Source: Pleurodeles waltl (Eukaryota; Chordata; Amphibia; Caudata; Salamandridae). From it: 64,000 nt of DNA. The notes beneath the pieces are model-generated. The model saw only the letters and a program-made list of their open reading frames with translations. It was not told where the DNA came from and made no database searches. The stretch is taken from contig NC_090447.1 of the NCBI RefSeq assembly GCF_031143425.1, forward strand, positions 130,467,106-130,531,105, given 5' to 3'. Both the position numbers and the translations under genes were made by a program. Shown one piece after another: positions 1-12,330 of the stretch. How positions within the stretch are numbered: the first letter of the stretch is position 1; each line of letters opens with the position of its first letter.

Positions 1-146
1 TTAAGTCAGCAGTGACCAGGCACTAAGGATGACAATGGGCCTGATGGACACTACTTCCCTTCCCCTTCTATATAGTTTTATTCATAGTTATTTTGATAGT
101 TAGGGTGTTTCTAGGGGGTGACTGATGTTCGGGCATGTGTGTTGTA

Positions 147-190
147 ATAAAAAATAAAAAAAAAAATATAAAATTTGAAAAAAAAAAAAA

Positions 191-222
<32 letters not shown>

Positions 223-236
223 TTGTTTAGGCTATA
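147..236. repeat. A-rich tract and TA microsatellite
   Basis: A run of A with a few interruptions passes into an alternating TA tract. It is simple sequence. The A-run could be the tail of a retroposed element, but no element body is recognised next to it. Confidence 0.9.
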
Positions 237-1331
237 TATTTATTTATGTAATGTTTAGCTTAGTTACTGTTGTCCTTGTCTACAGATGTGTTTAAGGAGG
301 GTGAGGGGTTGATGTTTGTCATGTGGCACTAAATAAATAGGATAAGTTAGTCATAGGTATAAGTTTGGATAAGATAGTATAGGTTAGGTTAGTTTAGGTA
401 GATTAGTTACTTTAGGAAATTTCAGGCTGATATTTAACTTCATTAAATCTTGTTGTTTCCTACTGTATGGTCTCCATCATGATTTACTGTCTAGGTGGTA
501 GCATGTCGGCAGATGTCATGTTAGGCACATGTACTTGGTTTTGCAAGCAGTACTTTGAAATATGTGTGACTATGTGCATCCTCTATGGTCAACTACCTGT
601 CAGGTTGGCAATGGTGTCACATCAGATATCTCCAAACATCGTTCAGAAATGTACATAACAATCTGGATGTACATGGATGCACATACCAAAACAGGTATTC
701 AAACGCAGTCACTCTGTGTTGCAAAGTCATGGGACATGCATTGTTGGAATGTTGTTGTAACTGCACTCTTCCTAAAGCTAGGATTTGTTACTGACACACT
801 AATGGCTGCCCTTCACAGTCTTACACATACATCATTTGTTTGTCACATGAATGTTGAACTGTTGCTACTATACTTGCTGAGCCCAGCCACTTGTGTTGTG
901 ATTTTAACGGCTGTCACAATTCATGCATGCAACCTGTTGCATGACATGCTTGGGAGCCTCAGGAAGTGCTTGCTAATCCACATAGATACCAGTCATCTCA
1001 CTTATGTGTCAGTCAGAGTGTGTGGCTTCACACAGTGCAGCAGGTTCCAAGTGTTATTTGCCCAGAAACAGGGGATTTTATTTGCATGGGCAAATTTACA
1101 TGATGTACTGATGTACATTTTAATAGGACAATGACCCCATTAGATATATCAAGCCATTGGATGTCCAGACAGAGTCCAGGGGGGGAATATGTCATGGGAT
1201 ATGTATGGAAGAGGAGTGCTTCAGTGAGGAGGTGACCACATTGCCATTAGGGAAGATTGGCCACAATGACAGTCCACATCTTTGATAGGTCAGCAGTGGG
1301 AGGTTCCAATTGAGGAAGGTACCAGGTGCTT
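237..1331. other. Unassigned AT-rich stretch
   Basis: No recognised gene or repeat. A 190-codon plus-strand open frame (562-1134) is rich in Cys, His and Leu, has no domain I can name, and has no coding partner nearby. I treat it as chance. Confidence 0.5.
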
Positions 1332-2241
1332 TCACACTGGCATGATCATTAGCACTGAGAAAAGGAGAAAGGGGGCATGCCCCACAGAGAAGAGATACCG
1401 GGCAGTTTTCCTGGTGAAAAATGTTCCTTCCACATCTTCATCCTCTGATGTATGTGGTGCCTCCCGTGACTGGGAAATTTTAGGCGCTGAAGTAGAGGGA
1501 GGCACACACACATCATGGGCTGAAAATGTGGATGCTGTGCCAACAGCAGCTCTCGTCTGTGGGAACCCCTGAGGCAGCATAGCAGCAAAGAGGACCTGCA
1601 TGGTCTGCAACACTGCAACAATGTCACGGCAGAGGGGACCTGAGATGGCGAAGAGGGAGTCTTGCTTCTAATCCAAGGACTCCAAGACATTTTGAATTTC
1701 CCCCAGCCTGTTGGCAACTTCGCTGGTAGCACTGGGGCTGGGCATTTGCTCATGCCTCAGCCTCATGACACTAGCAGTGTCAGACAGGGACTGCTGGAAG
1801 GGCAGGGAGCGGAGAGTCAGTGCCTCGTATGGACGACGAGTTCTCATTTGTACTGAGGCACCTCAGGACTGCCTTTAGGGTACCCGCCACAGTCTCCATC
1901 TCCACCCGCACCATATCAACCATTTCACGCTGGACTCCTCCCGGACTGTTTTGGAATGTAAGCTGTGGGTCCTACAAGTCCAGGGCTGTGGTTGAGCTGG
2001 CAAGTGGTGCCGGTTGGCTGTTGGGTGGATCATCTGAAGACACCCCAACACTGTCAGTCCTCCCCGTGACCAAAGATGGTGTCTGTATTGCACCCAGGAT
2101 TTCCTGGAGGGTTTCTGGATGTATGGTTTACAGCTGGTCATCCACATCATCGGAAAAGTCCAGGACAGGCATCTGGCGAGGAGGTATGGGATCATCCTCT
2201 GCAATTAGATAGAGCGGTTGATCTGTGCTAGCTGTTGACAT
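1332..2241 (-). pseudogene. Decayed transposon-type coding remnant, function unknown
   Basis: Reading leftwards from an ATG at 2241-2239, the minus strand gives an acidic start (about 35 residues with DFSDDVDDQL), a stop, more open frame, then a shift into a frame with a helical, coiled-coil-like stretch (around 1590-1780) and a Ser/Thr/acidic tail (1332-1500). At least three stops or frameshifts interrupt it. The acidic, proline-rich and coiled-coil composition resembles the C-terminal parts of Myb/SANT-like partners carried by Harbinger transposons. No Myb domain is visible, so that assignment is only a guess. The neighbouring DNA shows no clear termini. Confidence 0.35.
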
Positions 2242-2714
2242 GAGTCATCAGGTTGACAAACATGGTGCCTTATTTACATGTTGGATGGTGCAGAGTTGTG
2301 CATCAGGGACCCTATTTATGAGCCCCTAGCGGCACACTGAACCACCAGAGTGCCATTTTTTTGGAATGCTTCAGTGGCAAAGTGTGCCAGGCCACACTTA
2401 CAAGTCAGTACAAAGCCAGCTTGTGTGACTTATCATGAACTTATCAATATGGCCCCCTTTCATGAATTCCACTGCGTGCCTGTGGCATTCCATAGGTGTT
2501 GCTTGGGGTGTTCCCATGTAAAACCCATGGAAGTGTACGGAATCTGTCAAATTGCTAGATTTTCAATTTTGGGAATGTGTCAAATTCCTACATCATCCCA
2601 CGTGTGGTATGAGTGTCATGCAAGGGGGAGAATTGTCCACATTCCTCCTCCTTGTCCGTTCTTGCTATGAGTGCCATATCATGCAGCATACATAGATAGA
2701 TGGAAACACATTTT
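2242..2714. other. Unassigned spacer
   Basis: No gene or known repeat is recognised. It ends in a short T run that supplies the TTT target duplication of the foldback element that follows. Confidence 0.5.
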
Positions 2715-3320
2715 GGGGGTGATTCTCACCCTGGCGGGCGGCGGAGGCCGTCCGCCAGAGTTCCCCCTCCAAAATACCACTCCGTGGTCGAAAGACCGCT
2801 GAGGGTATTTTGGGTTTTGCACTGGGCTGGCGGGCGACCGCCAAAATGCCGCCCGCCAGCCCAGTGCAAAACAGCCTTCCCACTAGGACGCCGGCTCAGA
2901 ATTGAGCCGGCGGAGTGGGAAGGTGCGACGGGTGCAGTGGCACCAGTCGCATATTTCAGTGTCTGCAAAGCAGACACTGAAATACAAAGTGGGGCCCTCT
3001 TACGGGGGCCCCTGCAGTGCCCATGCCATTGGCATGGGCACTGCAGGGGCCACCAGGGGCCCCACGACACCCCATACCGCCATCCTGCCGCCAGGAACAG
3101 GATGGCGGTATGGGGTGTCAGAATCCCCATGGCGGCGCAGCGAGCTGCGCCACCATGGAGGATTCTACAGGGCAGCGGAAAACCGGCGGGAGACCGCCGG
3201 TTTTCCGTTTCTGACTGCGGCTGAACCGCTGCGGTCAGAATGCCCTGCGGGGCACCGCCAGCTTGTTGGCGGTGCTCCCGCCAACCCTGGCCCCGGCGGT
3301 CCGGGGTCAGAATGACCCCC
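2715..3320. mobile_element. Foldback MITE A (Harbinger-type, string of hairpins)
   Basis: A 606-bp GC-rich element with inverted ends: GGGGGTGATTCTCACC on the left and the complement of GGGGGTCATTCTGACC on the right. It is flanked by TTT at 2712-2714 and 3321-3323. There is no coding capacity. Nearly the whole body is consecutive inverted repeats: 2815-2871 (21-bp arms), 2875-2923, 2952-2984 (15-bp arms), 3008-3050 (20-bp arms), 3066-3119 (22-bp arms) and 3176-3207 (14-bp arms). Most arms match perfectly. Three-base duplications and these ends fit a PIF/Harbinger non-autonomous element. Two relatives lie inside the proviruses (12331-12863 and 56775-57403). Confidence 0.8.
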
Positions 3321-4963
3321 TTTGTGTTTGTGTCTCTGCATGAAGGTGTCATCCCTGCAACATAGGCATCCTTGCACCAAGGGTGCCAGCCTGCCTTCGT
3401 TGCAGAGCTGAGTGATTTTGTGCAGGAAGGGAGACCTTTTTTTAATGGATGTTGTATTAAACATAAACACAAAATTTTGAGCACAATGTGTCTAACAGAC
3501 TCTCACACATCATCCCTATTAAAAATACATTTAAATGAAAGCAGTATTTAAAACAATAGTTTAAGATTTATTCAGGCTCATCAGGGCGAGACTCTGCAGA
3601 ACAGAGCTAACTCTATCAGGGGCCTCCCTGAATGTCTGGGGACCTGGGCCAAAGCCCACTTTGACTATGCTTTAAAATGTCTCTGAGAGGTACTATTTAT
3701 TGCGAAAAAGGTGTGAACATACTCTCACAGAAATGTGTAGCAAATGTTTGATGCTTTATGTGGATAATCACACACGAAGACAGCAGGACTCCTGAGCCGG
3801 ATCAGAATATTATTATGTTTCACTCTCCCTGGGGAAGGCAGGGCCGCACGGGCACTGTCGGGCAATTTTTTTTATTCCCTCTGCATTTTCCCATTAGAAG
3901 CTATTAACGCTGCACTGCGGTCTGTTTACTATATCAATAGGAAACAGACTTCTTCTCCGCAGAAAGAGATTGTACTGAATTACAAGCCCCCTGGGCAGCA
4001 ACAAAAGCCTGTTTACTATTTTCATAGGCCAAGCACTATCTAAAAGAAGAGGGTGTTAGAAAGGAAAATGGTAAATTCAAGAATTAAGGCAAGAGATGGA
4101 CGGAGACGAACGGGGAGTAAGCGAGTGGGCAAAGAAAAAAGATTAAGGCTTGGGAAACGTGAATGGATATAATTACAGCAGAATGGAATGCTAAATGTAA
4201 TTGTTAGCTGTTTAATAAAGTTGAAGATTAAGTTAGCTATACAGGAAGAGCAGCTTTTTTGCTCCAGGTTCTAGACACACAATTATATATTAATATAATA
4301 ACCTCAAGTAAATACAATTATTATGATAGAGTGCACAATTATGGAACTGCTGCTCCATTCGATTTAGATTTTTACAAAACATCTGTACACAGGAAATAAA
4401 GGGAAGGGCGAGGTGCTTCACAATCTTGCCACCCTGCTCCGACCAAACTAATTGGGTAAACATCGGCATCCATCTTAAGAACAAGCGTCGCAAACCTGGA
4501 CACGCTTCTCTGAGCTATACCACAACACATTTCTGAGAGATGTCAACAGTAGAGGAGCTTCGGCATGGGCATTATAGAGTAATACGGTTCTGGAGCAATT
4601 TTGAGAACAGGGGTGCTGGCCGGTGACTCCAACTCATTAAAGACTTGCACGCAGGTGTGAACAACACAAATGCTACTTAAGGTCCTGCGTACGCAATTTA
4701 GCGGAAGGAGGGAGAAGGTGTACTGTGAAGTTCAATAGTGCTTTTTGAAGCACTTGTTAATTAGTATAGGGCAAAAAAACGTGAATAGGTTATGATCTTA
4801 AAATTTGCACTTTGATCGAAATTTAAACAAGCGGAAGTACCACCCTTTTCCACCAGTATACATTTTGTCAGATAAAACCTGGCTGAAACTGTAAGAAGAA
4901 ATTCCGCAATAATCGAAGTTTTACAGCGCAGGACAGGGGAAACGTGCTTTTAACGTGTCCTAT
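3321..4963. other. Unassigned stretch before provirus 1
   Basis: No gene, RNA or recognised repeat is seen. Short open frames on both strands lack domain-like composition. Confidence 0.5.
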
Positions 4964-6623
4964 TGTTGGAGTGTGTCCTTTAAGAGAAATGTTAATACGA
5001 AAACTTACAACATATTGTGTGAAGAAGCCGCATAGAAAAAATTGTGTTAACGTAGAAAATAATGCACGCTTTTGAAATGTGCTCACGGGGAGTGGCAACA
5101 AATATATACGAAGACTAATGAAAAGGCTTATAAATTCAGAATTAATATGCAATATTGTTTTGAATTTGTATTAATATACCATAATTAGGGTAGTGTGCTA
5201 AGAGTTTGCTTCATTAAACAAAAGGGCTTTAACTTAGTGAGGGCTCGGGCCCAGCTGCCTGGCCTCATAATGAATTGCATTTTCTAACATGTAGTGTGCT
5301 GTTTTTCCTGAAGGACACGAAGCTGTACTTTTCCAGGAGTTATATGTGTGTAGCCGTAGTAAATTCCGTAGTAAATTCTTTCTCATGAGAACCGACTTGC
5401 TCAAGGCGACATTCTTGCTGGATGCAACAGTGTAATTTGTAACAGGTGCAAGGTTAACCGTACTAGGAGAAGACAATGAAGACACTGACTGGAGCGCAAA
5501 GAGTAACATTTTCTACCCGACATTCCAACCGTTGAAGACGTCAATAACATGAACCAATCCCTGACACGGGAACTGTGGAAATTTCTAGCAAGGTGCTTAC
5601 CGAACTATTGGACAGAGATAACGATGCACCAAATATTTTCCAATAAGGAATTAGGGAATAGTTAGACAGTTTTGATTTAACGGTGTGACCTGAGGAGAAA
5701 CGTTCCATTCTCCATTTTGCCATTTCGTTTGCCATAAGACTTTTGCCTTCTGCCATTTTCCGGACGCTCCATACTCATACTTTGGTCCTTTAGTCGTTCT
5801 ACCATCAAACCATCCTCTGCCCATCCTTTGCTTGATATTATCTTCTCCTCCATCTGAGGGAAGTAATGTTCCTTAGCTATGCTATCTTGAGACTTTGCCC
5901 CGTCCTATCCTTGCCTGATGCTGATGAACTGAGGTCCTGAGGATGAAGACTGACGCTGCTTGCTGATCTGTTGGATTGGTAACTATCCAATGCAAATTGT
6001 GATTGTCTGTTTGCCTTTTCTTTCTAGGTACCAACTGCTATTTTGATAGAGACATTAGTATAGATGTATTCTAAATTTGTGTTCACTAAAATGTTTTGCA
6101 AGAAGCCCAACATGCTAATGCTAATTTGAGGTTAGTTAAGGTGTTCACTAATGTCTGATGCAAATAGACAAATGACTGAGTTCTTGCTTTGTTGAACCAT
6201 GTACTAATGAGACTCTGCTAAGTTGATTCATATTAATGATGTGTTTAAATTCTGAATGAGTATAATCCATGCATTGACTAAGTTGCGCTCTAATTGCTAA
6301 TTAGTACTGCTTTCTGGTGTGTTATTGATATTGAGATTAATAGAAATGATATTAGATTGTTACTTATAGGGACATAAATATCCTAACACTTAATTAAACT
6401 GGTGTGGTTATTCATGACTGAAAGGCCATCGTGTGTTCAATTATTGATTCTTATTGACTGTTTATTGATTAGTGCTTGTCATTATTGATTGTCTATTGAT
6501 TTATTGATTGATGATGCCAAGAAAATACTTCGTACTGGGAAGTCTCCAAACACGGTCCAAAGGTTTGTCGACCTAAACGCGTCTCCATGTAAGTTTACTT
6601 ATTAAGGCTCCGACGCGCTAACA
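4964..6623 (+). repeat. Provirus 1 5' LTR
   Basis: 1,660 bp, starting TGTTGGAGTG and ending GCTAACA, so it has the usual TG...CA ends. It matches 17622-19243 almost throughout. A CCAAT box lies near 5640. The part from about 5840 to the end is recognisably related to the LTR of provirus 2, while the first several hundred bases have diverged more. Roughly 1.6 kb is long for a class-I LTR. I did not find a convincing TATA box or poly(A) signal. Confidence 0.9.
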
Positions 6624-6826
6624 GTTTTGGTAGCAGAGGTGATGGTTTGGCCCTTTGGGGCCCCAGTACGAAGGATCACAGATTGATAGAGTTGATGGTG
6701 TGATAATTAACAGGTTTAGTAGCAGTGTGGTTGGTTTGGCCTTTGGGGCCCCGGTATAAAAGATCAACAGTTTGGTAGAGATTGATGGGGTTGGCTCTTT
6801 GAGGTCCTGGTACGGATGGTACAAAG
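6619..6826 (+). repeat. Three diverged copies of the primer-site region
   Basis: A ~63-bp module (LTR terminus, primer-like site, then TTTGGCC...GGGGCCCC) occurs at 6619-6681, 6708-6770 and 6763-6826, each copy more altered. Provirus 2 has one copy only. The second and third copies keep only part of the tRNA complementarity, so only the first looks usable. Confidence 0.7.
6628..6648 (+). promoter_or_regulatory. Primer-binding site, initiator Met tRNA-like
   Basis: Four bases after the LTR comes TGGTAGCAGAGG, which matches the first 12 bases complementary to the 3' end of vertebrate initiator tRNA-Met (expected TGGTAGCAGAGGATGG). It is followed by an imperfect ATGGTTT after a short insertion. 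Provirus 2 has the same site at the same spacing (52325), which supports the call. Confidence 0.65.
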
Positions 6827-7805
6827 TGAAGAGGTTTGGTGGTAGGCAAGGTGCACCGAATAAATTGAGTTTTGTGTTTTTTTTTTCTTTTTCAATGCTG
6901 CAAATTGGAGAGATGATGTGTCCCTAAGTCCCAAATGACTTTCCCGGGATGTCGGAGCTTACTGAAGGAAGTTTGAGTATGTTCTCTGCGTTCTAGTGAT
7001 AGTGTGAATGAAGTAGGTTTTGCACGTGCACAGCTTATGCATATCGCAGGTGAATTGTGATGTTTGTGAGGATTTTAGCCTAGATGATGATGTTTTAGTA
7101 GGAGTTGGCGTACTCCGCAGTATGAGAGTAGGGAAGTCGGCGAACTTCATGTGAGTGTGGCGCTTTGTGCTAAAAAATTGTCCACTTCGTTGTTGGTGAT
7201 GTACAGACCCTGTGTGGTCTAAGACTCCGGAGTATACTGATAAGTGTATGAGACACTTGGTTTATGTTGTAATTTGTGCGGTTTAATGGTCGATAGTGAA
7301 ATCGGCGAGTCGAGTTTGAGTCAAAGTGAGTGAATGAAAACTTCGATGGAGATTTGGTGAGTTCTAAAGTGCACTAGAACAATAATCCGTTGACAAGTCA
7401 AGAGTAGAATTTGCGGATCAAATTTTGCTTGCGAGTGCGAGATCTGAGAAGGAGAGAGTAGCGGCCGAGGTTAAGCGAAATCTCTGTAAAGTTCTGAAGC
7501 GATTGTGTTACCCTTTCCTGTAGTAAACCGGCAAATTTGAGTTTATTTTGGTTGGTGCTTGCAATATATTGCATTAGTTGTGTGGATCGAGAGTGGGAAG
7601 ACAAGCCGCAAGACTTTGTCAGCCGCAGTGCGTGTGAGTGTGATGTCATTGGAGCCGTGCTGGGATAGGTTGGTTAGTGAGAAGGGTCGCGCACGGATTG
7701 GCAGCCGTCCGTGAGAGGCAATTGGTTGAGAAGGTAGGCGCAGAAGAATTCTGGGAATTAAAGTCACTTCCTGATTTGATTGTGAACAAAGTAAAAGGTG
7801 TAAAG

Positions 7806-10476
7806 ATGAAATCTTTCAAGGCTTTTAAGAGCGTCTTGAGGGTAGACATATATATTACCGCGAGTGTAGGGGAGGTTACACCGCCAGAGGCTACACCGGC
7901 TTATATGGTAATGGAGGAAAAGGGTGTCGTGCCATGTCTTTGGGTAAAGCAATGGTGCAAAGTCACAGAGAAAGAGGGGTGCTTAGCGTTTCCTGAGAAT
8001 GGAACGTTCAATTTGAGGATTATAGGAAATTTGCGGAGGGTGCTAAATGATCTGAAGCCACCTCCGAGACCAGCACAGTTTGAGGCGTTAGCAATTTGGG
8101 AACTAATGGCAATACAACAACAGCAACAGAAATTTGAGAGGAGAATGAGGAAAGCAAAAAAGACACTAGATGGGATAGTGCACAGAGAGTTTGGAGGAGA
8201 GAGACAATAGATGGATTTATGCTGTTCCCAGCGATAGCCCAAGAGGGTGAAGGCAAAGGGAGGAAAGCTACTCGTAAGACTGACATAAGTCCTTCCAGAG
8301 ACAAAGAAGCTAGGAAGTCTTCGACAGAGATAGAGGACTCAGACCATGATGAATTCCTTAATCAGTTACTGAATGATCGTCCACCACCATATGTGGCAGA
8401 CGACAATGGCCCGAGTACCAATACATGTCCAATAGGTTCGATACAAGAGAAGGCAACAATGAATCCGACACAGGTTAGTGCTGTCTCGACACAAGTCCAG
8501 ATGCAGAGTAGTTTTGGCGTACCCACCATTCAGGTTATGCAACCTCAGTTGCAACCGCCAGAAGTTCAGAGGCTTTACCCTGATGTACCTATTTTAGAGA
8601 CTACTACTAATCTGATGGTGCTGACCGAGCAGGTATACACCAGGTCAAAGTTGATTCAGACTGATCCAACTCCACCTTTATTGCCCCAGGTGCAGCCGCA
8701 AATGATCCCGAGATATACTTCGGTCACAGGACCGCAGTCAGACATGACACCAGTGATGAACCAGAATATGGGAGTTAATCTTCCACAGGTTTTGGGAAAC
8801 AGACAGACACCAGATGCCATATGTTTTCCTATTACGGTTGGTCCACCGGTACCATTGTATGCACAGGCAAAGCCTACTGTATGCGATAAAGGGTAATGAC
8901 ACAACGTACGACAAGATGAGGGTTCGTAGGAAGCTCCCAAGGGACTACTCCAGTAGAACCAACATTTGAAGGATCTAGATCTCTGTTAGACTTCAGTCCG
9001 ATTGGGGCTCCTCCAGATGTCATGAGACAGTCAGGTTCAAGACTGCTGACACCGCAGCTCTCGAATGCGAATGTAACACAGACACCTTTGGTACAGGCTG
9101 GGAATATCTCATTACAAGGTTTAACAGCACAACAGCTGACCGACTGGTTAGACAAACTTAATACTCCACAGATTGCTCCTGTAGCAGCAGGGAGAGTGGA
9201 AGGACAAGAGTACCTGAACCATGTGAGGTTGGGCATGGAAGTCAATGAACTCGTTGAAGGGAGCATGGGTGTGAACAGGCTAGAGTCATACACGGAAGCA
9301 GAGTTGAGGTACTTGTGCCCAAAGATAACTAGAGAAGTGAGCAGGGTGCACCAGAGGTTGGCGAATCTGGCAGACAAGTACAGCGTAGATTTAGAGAATA
9401 CCAAACATTTGAAGAGAAGTTACAGGTTCGATTTTTAGCCAAAGGATTTGGAACACATGAGGTCAACTGTAATGAAAGCGCACCTCAAGGAGATACTGCA
9501 AAGTGCACAAGTTTGGGAGCCTTAGAGAAGTGGGAAGGCAGATGGGCGAAGAAGAGAGACAAGAGGAAGAGTGATTACATAGAGCAGTCAGCTAAATCAT
9601 TACCGAATACTAGCACGGTAAAAATGTTACCAATGAGAGAGACTGCCGGAGGGGTTCTTGTCCATATACCGTGGACTGGCGGTGATATTCTGTCATTCAC
9701 AAATGATTTCCCCAGGCTGAGGGAGAAACCAATAGAGTGGTATCAGCAGACAGACAGATTTGTGAAGCTTGCAAAGTGTCTTTGGGAAGACCTGATTTGT
9801 GGATTGAGTGCAAAAGGAGCGTAGACTGGCCGACTGAGGAACCGGCAAGGGACAGCAGCACAGGTGCGCTATCTCCTGACATGATGAAGTATTGTTATAA
9901 GGTGATTGAGTTTCTGAAAACGAGAGTTTCGCTTAAGAATATTGATTGGCAAAGGATTGATTGAATGGCTCAGGAAGTCAAGGAGTCGATACATGCCTAT
10001 TATGAGAGGTTTTTGAAGGCGTTTAAACATTACAGCGGTACAGAGGTTATTGAGGCGAAGGACATGAACCACCTTGTTTTCAGATTCGTGGAAGGGTTGG
10101 GACCTGATATTGGCCAGATGATTAAGAATCATTTGATTTGCTGGCAAGCAAAGCTGATTGATGAGGTGTTGCAGTATGCGAAGTACTGTAGCGATGAGAT
10201 TGATTTGAAGCAGAGAAAGTTGAAGGAGAAAGCAATGGTGATGCAAATTAAGGCAGCGCAGACAGGGATGCAGGGAGGTTTTCCACAGCAGATGGTGCAG
10301 CAGCCACAGGGAAATGGGATGTTTCAGGCGCAGGTGAGAAGTAGAGGTCGAGGATGTTTTGTGAACCGCAGTCCAGACTTGAACACTGTAGTAGTCCAAA
10401 ACGATGCACAGGGAATGAAGAAACTGTTACCTTGTCATGCTTGCGGTGTCGTTGGACACTGGAAGCGGGAGTGCCC
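7806..10476 (+). pseudogene. gag: Provirus 1 gag (broken)
   Basis: Gag forms the capsid. The start ATG at 7806 aligns with that of provirus 2 and lacks Gly at position 2, so no myristoylation signal is seen. In order: an N-terminal ~160-residue domain with PPEATPAY and EKEGCLAF, a PPPY late-domain motif (8381-8392), a long Pro/Gln-rich linker, a capsid region with a YYERFLKAFKHY segment like the major homology region (~9990), and one CCHC zinc knuckle (10433-10474, C-x2-C-x4-H-x4-C). Stops at 8208 and 8894 and several frameshifts between 9438 and 9965 break it. At over 850 residues it is far longer than typical gammaretroviral Gag. Confidence 0.88.
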
Positions 10477-10622
10477 AATGATGTTACAGGATGATGTTAT
10501 TCTACAAAGCAATGATGTCAGTCCATTCCAAAATGTGAGAGGATCAAGATTGAGAGGTCCAAACCCAAATTTTCTGAATAATGTGAACCAAATACAAGGT
10601 TTTCAATCCATGCAGCAGGTAG

Positions 10623-11183
10623 TTGCCACGTGTACAGCCAATGCAGTTACAACAAATGCAACAGCAGGTCCCCATGGTACCTAGACAGCAAATGCAAGTG
10701 CCTTTAGCCCCAATGGAACAGCAACAGGTGATGCTTCCTCAACAGGTCACAGGTCAAAGAATGAGTCAGAATCACACAGTACAATACCCATTGCGTGGTG
10801 AGATTGGAATAAATGATGAATGGTCGGATGAAAGTTCAGACGGAGAAGAGTGCAGGCTTGCAGCATCCTTAGAGGTAGATCAGCGAGGACCCTATGTTCA
10901 GGGGAAGGTTATGGGTCACAAGGTTTCATTCTTGGTTGACACAGGAGCTACACGCCCCACGGTCAGAAGTGCAGAGGTTCCGAAACTGCCCCTTTCTGGA
11001 TGGGCAGTTAAGGTAGCAGGAGTAGCAAACCAACTCCTGACTAACCCGATGACAAATCCGGTTCAGGCTGAGCTTGGCACTTTCCAAGGATTGCAGATTT
11101 GTGGTTTGCGATTCAAGTCCCGTATCCCTATTGGGAAGAGACTTATTGTGCAAGACGAGGTGTTCAATCACCTGTTCCAATGA
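10623..11183 (+). pseudogene. pro: Provirus 1 protease (broken)
   Basis: An aspartic protease region with the active-site DTGA motif (Asp codon at 10938-10940) and downstream LLGRD in another frame. A Gln/Met-rich linker precedes it. The frame differs from that of the zinc knuckle and changes again near 11090. Provirus 2 has no shift at either place, so both changes look like decay specific to this copy. Confidence 0.85.
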
Positions 11184-12330
11184 GGGAATTGAGGTCCAGA
11201 CCAACAGTGACGATGAAGGGGAGGAACAGGTTTCAGAGCCTGAAATTGAGGCCACAGATGAGGAATATCCTCTGATTAACTTCTTTCCGATGTTCATAGT
11301 GGTTGATCTCCCGGCAGATTTACAAGGAATAGTTCAAGAAACGGTGTGGGATTTGACAGGGAAAGAAGTAGGGCTGATAAAAGGAGTAGAGCCAGTCAAA
11401 GTCAGTGTGAAGCCAAACGCTGTGTTCCCCCAGATACCACAGTATCATATGGCGCAAAATGTCCTTATAAAGGTTCCGCAAATCAATGCAGATTTTGTGA
11501 AACAGGGAGTCTTGAAAGAGGTGTTGAGCAGTCCATGTATTTCACCAATAATGGGACTGAGAAAGCCTTGTTGGAAGGTTTGGATTGTCCAAGATTTGAG
11601 GAAGATCAATGACATAGTGGTGAAATGTTGCCCAGTGGTGCCAAATCCGGCTGTGATTATGTTTCAGATTCCATGTGATGCAGAATGGTTCACAGTAATT
11701 GATCTGTCCCAAGCGTTCTTTTCTGTGCATCTTCATGAGGACAGCCAATTTCTCTTCTGTTTTAAATTCTTGGACAAGGTCTACAGTTGGTGTCGAATTC
11801 CTCAAGGGTTTTCGGAATCACCTTCCATATTCAATCAGATACTGAAGAAGAATTTGGAGTCATTGGAGCTGCCTTTTTAATCGACTCTAGTGCAGTATAT
11901 TGATGATTTGTTGATCGCATCCAAAACAAGGGACGAGTGCAAGTATGATTCCATTGCCTTACTGAATCACTTGGGAAAGAATGGACACAAGGTGTCCCCA
12001 AAGAAATTGCAGTATTGTCAGAAAGAGGTGAAGTATTTGAGTCATCAAATTGAGAAAGGGTCAAGGAAGCTATCCAGAGAAAGAATAACTGCAGTGTTAC
12101 AAATGAATCCCCCGCGACGACATGGAGAGATGTTAGGATGTTCCTACGAATGGTGGGTTACTGTCACCAGTGGATCCCACATTTCTCAGTCATTTCCAAG
12201 CCATTGCAGAGGCTGACGGTCAAAGAGAGTCAGGATACTATAGTTTTGGGGAGAAGGAAATGAGAGTGTTTACTGAGTTAAGAGAGAGCATGTGAAGGGC
12301 TCCAGCTTTAGGTATGCCTGATTACACAAA
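11184..12330 (+). pseudogene. pol: Provirus 1 reverse transcriptase (broken)
   Basis: The RT polymerase region has conserved blocks: the VIDLSQAFFSVHLHE segment, PQGFSESPSIF and the catalytic YIDD (11896-11907). A stop at 11878 lies just before YIDD, where provirus 2 has an Asn codon. More frameshifts and stops follow in the thumb/connection part (12100-12300). A MITE then interrupts the connection between RT and RNase H. The motifs are most like gamma/epsilon RT. Confidence 0.88.

Noticed and set aside
562..1134. 190-codon plus-strand open frame
   Set aside because: No recognisable domain, odd Cys/His-rich composition, and no coding neighbours or splice context.
2726..3484. 252-codon minus-strand open frame across MITE A
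   Set aside because: Open only because of GC-rich palindromes; overlapping frames on both strands are equally open.
5541..5756. Minus-strand LTR open frame, also in the 3' LTR (18136-18396)
   Set aside because: Short, and differs in length between the two LTRs; no supporting motif. Its presence twice only reflects the LTR repeat.
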